From contig JBKQHM010000106.1 in the NCBI GenBank assembly GCA_052148775.1, positions 1-11,488 of the forward strand: a stretch of 11,488 bases of DNA, written 5' to 3'. The stretch comes from CAVZRC01 sp052148775. GTDB lineage: Bacteria; Planctomycetota; Planctomycetia; Isosphaerales; Isosphaeraceae. Shown here piece by piece: positions 8,110-11,488 of this stretch. Position numbers and translations under genes: made by a program. Within the stretch, counting starts at the first letter, position 1. Each line of letters starts with the position of its first letter. The notes beneath the pieces are model-generated. The model did not search any database. It was not told the origin of the DNA and saw nothing but the letters and a program-made list of their open reading frames with translations.

Positions 8110-8124
8110 ACTCTATTACAGAGT
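8110..8124. promoter_or_regulatory. Palindrome upstream of the efflux operon, possible operator
   Basis: ACTCT-attac-AGAGT is a perfect 5-bp inverted repeat with a 5-base spacer. It lies about 113 bases before the adaptor ATG, in the 185-base gap between the hydrolase stop and the efflux operon. RND operons are often controlled by TetR- or MarR-type repressors that bind such sites, but no regulator gene lies in the window and no clear -35/-10 pair can be named. Confidence 0.3.
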
Positions 8125-8182
8125 CGGTGTCGAGTTCCAGGCTGTCCGTGAGCAATCCCGGCTCGATGGGCGCTACTGGAGT

Positions 8183-9175
8183 TCATGGACGCTCCGCCCC
8201 GGGAGCCGGTGTACCGGTGCGGGCCAGGCCCCAACCGGGTAGGGTGACCGGCTCCTGGCCCGGCGGTGGGGGCTCGACCAGCTTGCCGTACAGCTCGGGC
8301 CGTCGTGCCCGCACGTAGCGCCGGCCGGAAGACTGCTCGAGTTTCTCCGGAGTGAGGAGTGCCACGACGACGTCGTCCTCCAGCGCCCGGCTCTCGGCCA
8401 GGACTTCGCCGAACGGGTCGAGGATCATCGCCAGGCCCGGCTTGACCGTGTCGTCGTCGAGTCCGATGGGATTGGTGAAGACGGCGTAGACGCCGTTCTC
8501 CCAAGCCCGGGTCGGGAGCCATCTCATCAGCCAACCTCGACCCTTCGGGCCCTGGAACTCAAGTTGCAGCCGGACCGGGTCGCGATGCCGGTTCTCCCAT
8601 AGTGCCCGGTCGACGGTACCGCGACCCGGCATCGTCGAGGGGAGGCAGCCGGTCACGTGGGGCATGAAGATCACCTCCGCGCCCATCATCGCCGTGATGC
8701 GGACGTTCTCCGGCAGGTTGTTGTCGTAGCAGATCAAGAAACCGGCCTTGATGCCCCGGATGTCGATGACGTTATACGCATCGCCGGGAGTCAATGCCGG
8801 GTTGATGAACGTGTGCAGCTTGCGAAACCTGGTGACGAACCCCTCCGGACCGACGGTCGCGTAACAGTTGTGGAGCGTCCCCGAGGGGTCCGACTCCACG
8901 AGACCGGCCATCACGACGGCATCATACCGACTCGCGATCGCCTCGAGGGCGCGGATCGACGGGCCGTCGGGGACCGGCTCGGCGACGGCGGCGAGCCCGG
9001 CGCGGTCCAGGTGCTGGAGGAAGGTGTAACCGGAGATCGCGCACTCGTGGAAGCTGACGATCTCGGCCCCCTGCTCGACCGCCCGACGGGTCAAGGCGTC
9101 GATCCGGGAGAGGTTGTACGCCTTGTCGTTGTTGCGATGCTCGAACTGCGCCGCGGCGATCCGGATGTCTCGCAT
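8183..9175 (-). CDS. Nitrilase-superfamily carbon-nitrogen hydrolase
   Basis: This is a cytoplasmic enzyme of 330 aa that should hydrolyse a non-peptide C-N bond (amide, N-carbamoyl or nitrile) through a covalent cysteine intermediate. The Glu-Lys-Cys triad is visible: Glu44 in 'SFHECAISGY', Lys119 in 'FRKLHTF', and Cys149 in 'GFLICYDNNLPEN'. The fold's closing motif 'GLAMILDPFGEVLAES' is at about 247-262. The frame is open to an ATG at 9340. The ATG at 9175 is preferred because it begins at the family's first strand ('MRDIRIAAAQFEH'), has GAAGG about ten bases upstream, and leaves two palindromes in the promoter region rather than in coding sequence. The branch and substrate cannot be assigned. 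It is on the same strand as the efflux genes, 185 bases upstream, so co-regulation is possible but not shown. Confidence 0.92.
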   Translation of the reverse strand: MRDIRIAAAQFEHRNNDKAYNLSRIDALTRRAVEQGAEIVSFHECAISGYTFLQHLDRAGLAAVAEPVPDGPSIRALEAIASRYDAVVMAGLVESDPSGTLHNCYATVGPEGFVTRFRKLHTFINPALTPGDAYNVIDIRGIKAGFLICYDNNLPENVRITAMMGAEVIFMPHVTGCLPSTMPGRGTVDRALWENRHRDPVRLQLEFQGPKGRGWLMRWLPTRAWENGVYAVFTNPIGLDDDTVKPGLAMILDPFGEVLAESRALEDDVVVALLTPEKLEQSSGRRYVRARRPELYGKLVEPPPPGQEPVTLPGWGLARTGTPAPGAERP

Positions 9176-9244
9176 GGAAGCTTTACCTTCTTCAAAGCGT
9201 GGACCCGACGAGGGATCAGGCTGCATCCCGATTTCAGCTCGTGG

Positions 9245-9262
9245 AACGGAATTCATTCCGTT
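9245..9262. promoter_or_regulatory. Perfect 18-bp palindrome upstream of the hydrolase
   Basis: AACGGAAT-tc-ATTCCGTT is a perfect 8-bp inverted repeat with a 2-base spacer, about 70 bases before the hydrolase ATG. This size, symmetry and location suit a dimeric repressor or activator site. No regulator gene is nearby, so the assignment is inference. Confidence 0.45.
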
Positions 9263-9321
9263 TCTTGGTGGTTTTGCCTGATTCCGAAGTGGCAATTCCC
9301 GACGCGGTTCGTTGCGCTGGT

Positions 9322-9337
9322 TTGCACTCGCGTGCAA
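9322..9337. promoter_or_regulatory. Second palindrome upstream of the hydrolase, LacI-operator-like
   Basis: TTGCAC-tcgc-GTGCAA is a perfect 6-bp inverted repeat with a 4-base centre, about 60 bases upstream of the first palindrome. The even, CG-centred form recalls LacI-family operators, but this is only a resemblance. Confidence 0.35.
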
Positions 9338-9340
9338 CAT

Positions 9341-9955
9341 CTCGCGGGAGTGACCTCGCCGATCTCGATGTCCGAAAGTGAGTTATGGACGGGGCGCCGC
9401 ACCCGTCGGCCAGGATTGGTGGGGATTGCATCGGCCACGGCCGTCGGGGCCAGTGGCCGTTGGCGAGCTGTCTCATCTCATGGTTTCTCGATGAAACGGT
9501 CATCACCGGCACTGGTCCTTGCTGGGATTGGGCGCGCACGCTTATCTATGCATTAGAATGGCGCCAGATTCAGATTTCGTTAATGCACCTATTCGGGATT
9601 TTGGCCGATTGCTTCCCGAACTCTTGACCAGGATGGAAGATAAAAAATTCGAAGAAATCTGGAAAATGCGCGCAGCTCGTGCGCCCCTATCACTGTGCGA
9701 TCGAGCCCGGCGAGTTTGGGGTGAAGCCGAGCGGTTCGGTCTCTCGAACCGGCGGGACGTACGGACCTGCTCCGTCGCCCGAGCGTGCCCCGTGCCCGAC
9801 CGATCCAGCCCTCATTTCCGATCGCCAGGCGGGGGCACGATCGAGCGGACTGGGTGCCTACCAGGGCGTTTCTTGCGACAGTGCTTGTCATGTGAAGAAG
9901 GCTGGCAAGACTGGGCAGGAGTCATAGGTCCGTAACCCTGGAACGGGAGCAGTCC
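9341..9955. other. Gene-poor stretch with a hairpin and one doubtful open frame
   Basis: No gene here can be supported. An open plus-strand frame from the ATG at 9558 to 9935 starts protein-like ('MAPDSDFVNAPIRDFGRLLPELL', continuing 'EDKKFEEIWKMR') with more A/T-rich codons than its surroundings. It then becomes arginine- and cysteine-rich nonsense and lacks a ribosome-binding site, so at most it is the start of a lost gene. At 9732-9751 a perfect 7-bp inverted repeat, CGGTTCG-gtctct-CGAACCG, could form a hairpin; no T-run follows, and it does not fit a tRNA. The other frames look like chance openings in GC-rich DNA. Confidence 0.4.
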
Positions 9956-10159
9956 GTGAATGAAGCCAACCTGCCAGATTGGTTGCGAGGGCACGCATGC
10001 GCCCTCGTCGTGATCGAGGGAGACGAGGTCATCGGTTTCGTCGCGGCTCGTGATGAGGCCCTCGATGCGGGTTACGCGCGGTTCGGAGTCGTTCCGCTCC
10101 TGGCCAAGCAGGTGTTGGCCTCCGAGCCCGTCTACCACACGCCGAACGTGCTCCTCTGA
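9956..10159 (+). CDS. Small DUF-like protein of 67 aa, coupled to a truncated protease gene
   Basis: This short protein starts at GTG with GGGAG seven bases upstream, which supports the start. Its core, 'ALVVIEGDEVIGFVAARDEALDAGYARFGVVPLLAKQVLASEPV', follows a pattern I recall from short bacterial proteins ('...vliKGdevvGvfdt.eeAl.aGy.rFG..pflvkqi...e'). These are often encoded directly upstream of a retropepsin-like aspartic protease. Their function is unknown to me. It is shorter than usual at the N-terminus, where 20-30 more residues would be expected. The frame stays open for some way upstream but has no better start codon. Its TGA overlaps the next ATG by one base (TGATG at 10157-10161), a sign of translational coupling. 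The family match is from memory and needs a profile search. Confidence 0.6.
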   Translation: MNEANLPDWLRGHACALVVIEGDEVIGFVAARDEALDAGYARFGVVPLLAKQVLASEPVYHTPNVLL

Positions 10160-10218
10160 TGCCCCTGCTCTGCGTCCCGATCGGCCCGGACGGACCTGTT
10201 GTCGAACTCGTTATGTGA
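10159..10218 (+). pseudogene. First 19 codons of a retropepsin-like aspartic protease gene, then cut off
   Basis: The ATG overlaps the stop of the 67-aa gene. The short frame reads 'MPLLCVPIGPDGPVVELVM' and then stops. 'MPL...PIGPDGPVVELLVGVS' is how I recall planctomycete retropepsin-like proteases beginning, before their catalytic DTGA motif. Here the match breaks at 'VVEL', and no D-T-G-A/S coding stretch is visible downstream. The rest of the gene therefore appears to have been lost by deletion or replaced by inserted DNA at about 10209-10213. The family call rests on 17 residues plus gene order, so it is tentative. Confidence 0.45.
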
Positions 10219-10519
10219 ATCGGTCGATCCGCAGTACATCGTCTCGTCGCATTCCGCATACGCTCTTGAGTTGGCTTGCGGGGAGGCGTGTAGTACATAA
10301 ACAACCGACGCTAAACGCGTCAGGCACCCCAGCGTGGGACCGTTCGCCATGCGTGTTTGAACTCGCGTATGAGTCGATCGGCAGCGGATGCCTGAGATCC
10401 TGCAAATCAGCAGGGTAGCCACGAGCCGGACGGCAGAGTATCTGTGGTTTCCGCACCAGAATGAAGTCCCTTACTCCGTCAAGAGCCGTCGGGAAGTCTC
10501 GCGTCAATCCAAGACAAGC
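10219..10519. other. Non-coding stretch after the truncated protease
   Basis: I see no credible gene here. Both strands have only short open frames without ribosome-binding sites or recognisable motifs. A short inverted repeat, CCTGC (10399-10403) and GCAGG (10410-10414), is present but without a T-run. Base composition is less GC-rich than in the left two-thirds of the window, in keeping with decayed or imported DNA. Confidence 0.4.
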
Positions 10520-10544
10520 GGCAGGGGATCTGATGTCTCCTGCC
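10520..10544 (-). terminator. Weak hairpin after the 10548-10859 fragment
   Basis: GGCAGG (10520-10525) and CCTGCC (10539-10544) form a 6-bp stem with a 13-base loop, starting a few bases after the stop codon of the minus-strand fragment. The minus strand lacks a T-run after the stem. The plus strand has a mild one (CCTTCATTTT). It could be a remnant terminator or chance. Confidence 0.25.
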
Positions 10545-10547
10545 CCT

Positions 10548-10859
10548 TCATTTTGAACCGGGATTCATCCGAACGCCCTTCTTCTTCATTGCATTAATCC
10601 ATTGCTGGCTGTCCAGTGTGAATGCTGTGATGAACTTCACTTCCGAGCCACCCTTTCGAGGTTCGACCACGACCTCAGAATAGTCGCGAGTCAGCCCCGA
10701 CGGCTCGACAGCCTGCATGGCGACGAGGTAACCCCACTTGCCTGGATCCTTGTTCTCCTTAAGCACGGACGTATTGTGGGTGAGAGCCACCATGATCCAG
10801 GGGATGCGCTGAGCACGATCGCACCTCCATACCGGACCACTGAGATCCTTGTATTCGCC
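10548..10859 (-). pseudogene. 5'-truncated fragment of an unrecognised gene
   Basis: This minus-strand frame is open from just after a TAA (10862-10860) to a TGA at 10548, 103 codons. It reads as genuine protein throughout: 'GEYKDLSGPVWRCDRAQRIPWI', then 'ENKDPGKWGYLVAMQAVEP', then 'YSEVVVEPRKGG', then 'EVKFITAFTLDSQQWINAMKKKG'. The only in-frame ATG (10793) lies in the middle of this coherent sequence and has no ribosome-binding site, so the true N-terminus is probably missing. The pattern of 'R...IPWI..AL', a 'Y..VVVE' strand and 'FITAFTL' faintly recalls the C-terminal RNase-like domains attached to phage and polymorphic-toxin proteins (the Barnase-EndoU-like group), but I cannot confirm that. 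Codons are more A/T-rich than in neighbouring genes, which suggests foreign origin. Confidence 0.45.
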
Positions 10860-11183
10860 TTACCCTTCGGTTCGGGAATCGACAAACGTACAGTATTCGC
10901 AACTGATTGCCGGGCGATGGGTTGGGGCAAGAAACCGATCGAAAGAACACTAGATTTTGTTCGTATGAACACTGGGTGTTCGTCGGCGTAACCCTCAATT
11001 CTTGAGACCCTTGCGATTCTGCGCGAACCGAGGGTATGAACGGGTACGGACCGCGGAGAGTCTCGAAAAATGACGAATCTGCGGCGGACAGGTTTTTTCC
11101 CTTGCAATCGCGATGGATCGTGGTGTATCTCATGCATACGGATTCGAGAGTTCCCTGACACACTCGACATCGAGCGAACGACG
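10860..11183. other. Non-coding stretch before the integrase, with clustered palindromes
   Basis: No gene is supported here; open frames on the minus strand lack motifs and start signals. GAACAC occurs at 10945-10950 and again at 10967-10972. The latter forms a perfect inverted repeat with GTGTTC (10976-10981) around TGG. GTTC (10959-10962) and GAAC (10967-10970) form a further pair. CTCAA-ttc-TTGAG follows at 10994-11006. I searched by eye for GTTRRRY/RYYYAAC core sites of attI or attC and found none. Confidence 0.4.
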
Positions 11184-11488
11184 ATGCCGGCTCATCCTGC
11201 GGAGGGCGACGGGCCACGTAATACTTCGGTTCGCCCCCCGCGCCTGCTCGAGCGGGTTCGTGAGGTTTGCCGCGCGCGCCACCTCAGCCTCCGCACGAAG
11301 GACGCGTATATCGCCTGGATCAGGAGGTTCATTCTTTTCCACGCCCAGCGGCACCCGCTCGAAATGGGCGCCGCCGAGATCAACGTGTTCCTCACGAGCC
11401 TGGCAGTCGAGGGGCATGTTGCCGCCTCCACCCAGAACCAGGCCCGGTGCGCATTGCTGTTCCTCTACAAGATGGTGCTCGAGGTCAA
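11184..11488 (+). CDS. Integron-type tyrosine recombinase (IntI family), N-terminal part only
   Basis: The gene runs off the right end of the window; 101 codons are present. From the ATG at 11184, residues 20-101 form the N-terminal SAM-like core-binding domain of integron integrases: 'RLLERVREVCRARHLSLRT', then 'DAYIAWIRRFILFH' (40-53), 'HPLEMGAAEINVFLTSLAVEG' (57-77), and 'STQNQARCALLFLYKMVLE' (82-100). This pattern is typical of IntI-family proteins, including the solitary ones in environmental genomes. The catalytic domain with its R-H-R-Y residues and the family-specific insertion would lie beyond 11488. The start has only a weak purine stretch upstream (GAGCGAACG), but no other ATG is available in frame. 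Its job would be site-specific recombination, of gene cassettes if this is a true integron. Confidence 0.88.
   Translation, partial: MPAHPAEGDGPRNTSVRPPRLLERVREVCRARHLSLRTKDAYIAWIRRFILFHAQRHPLEMGAAEINVFLTSLAVEGHVAASTQNQARCALLFLYKMVLEV

Noticed and set aside
9176..9340. N-terminal extension of the hydrolase from the ATG at 9340
   Set aside because: The added 55 residues resemble no family member, and the region holds two perfect palindromes. The family's first beta strand begins at the ATG at 9175 with a fair ribosome-binding site.
8657..9556. 299-codon plus-strand open frame over the hydrolase
   Set aside because: It is antisense to a gene with a complete catalytic triad, has no recognisable domain and no ribosome-binding site.
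9385..9627. 80-codon plus-strand frame, considered as a transposase remnant
   Set aside because: No DDE, HUH or zinc-finger motif, no terminal inverted repeats and no target-site duplication are visible.
9700..9780. tRNA-like T-arm around GGTTCGGTCTCTCGAACC
   Set aside because: The loop sequence does not match the T-loop consensus, and no acceptor, D-arm or anticodon arm can be built around it.
9400..11183. attC sites, a cassette array or a CRISPR array
   Set aside because: No GTTRRRY/RYYYAAC core pairs and no regularly spaced direct repeats could be found by eye on either strand.

Overview
The window looks like chromosomal DNA from a planctomycete, most likely an Isosphaeraceae-type genus. 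The genus-level call is inference. The evidence is high GC, a PEP-CTERM surface protein, and a membrane protein with two sequence signatures I associate with that group: a basic 'RWPRFSIRSLL' lead into a membrane helix, and a 'KYDRARKEPWIEVPPDPP' tail. A small planctomycete-style protein coupled to a retropepsin-like gene start points the same way.

Left part (about 1-3264). A translationally coupled ECF sigma factor and zinc-finger anti-sigma factor run leftward (1057 to 105). They are divergent from a Spondin_N-domain PEP-CTERM protein (1307-2156) whose reading frame is broken at one point. The divergent intergenic region holds two outward-facing TGTAAC hexamers. The one facing the PEP-CTERM gene is followed, 16 bases later, by CGAC, a plausible ECF-type promoter, so the sigma factor may control its neighbour. 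Next comes a five-helix membrane protein of unknown function, preceded by a cluster of GTCAT/ATGAC repeats and containing a fresh-looking 21-bp tandem duplication.

Middle part (about 3289-9175, all on the minus strand). A lipoprotein membrane-fusion adaptor (7997 to 6483) and an AcrB-type RND pump (6474 to 3289) form a tight two-gene tripartite efflux operon. No TolC-type outer-membrane partner lies in the window. Upstream on the same strand is a nitrilase-superfamily amidohydrolase (9175 to 8183). Short perfect palindromes that could be operators lie upstream of both units.

Right part (about 9341-11488). This is gene-poor and looks like a scrapyard. A 67-aa DUF-like protein starts at a GTG and overlaps the first 19 codons of what looks like a retropepsin-like aspartic protease that is then cut off. 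A 5'-truncated fragment of an unrecognised gene lies on the other strand. At the right edge is the N-terminal third of an integron-type tyrosine recombinase (IntI family), running out of the window. I could see no attC or attI sites, so this may be a solitary integrase or the edge of an element outside the window. I found no CRISPR array, tRNA, rRNA or intact transposase, and no clear wholly new system. The best leads are the ECF/PEP-CTERM pairing, the truncated protease locus and the integrase edge.
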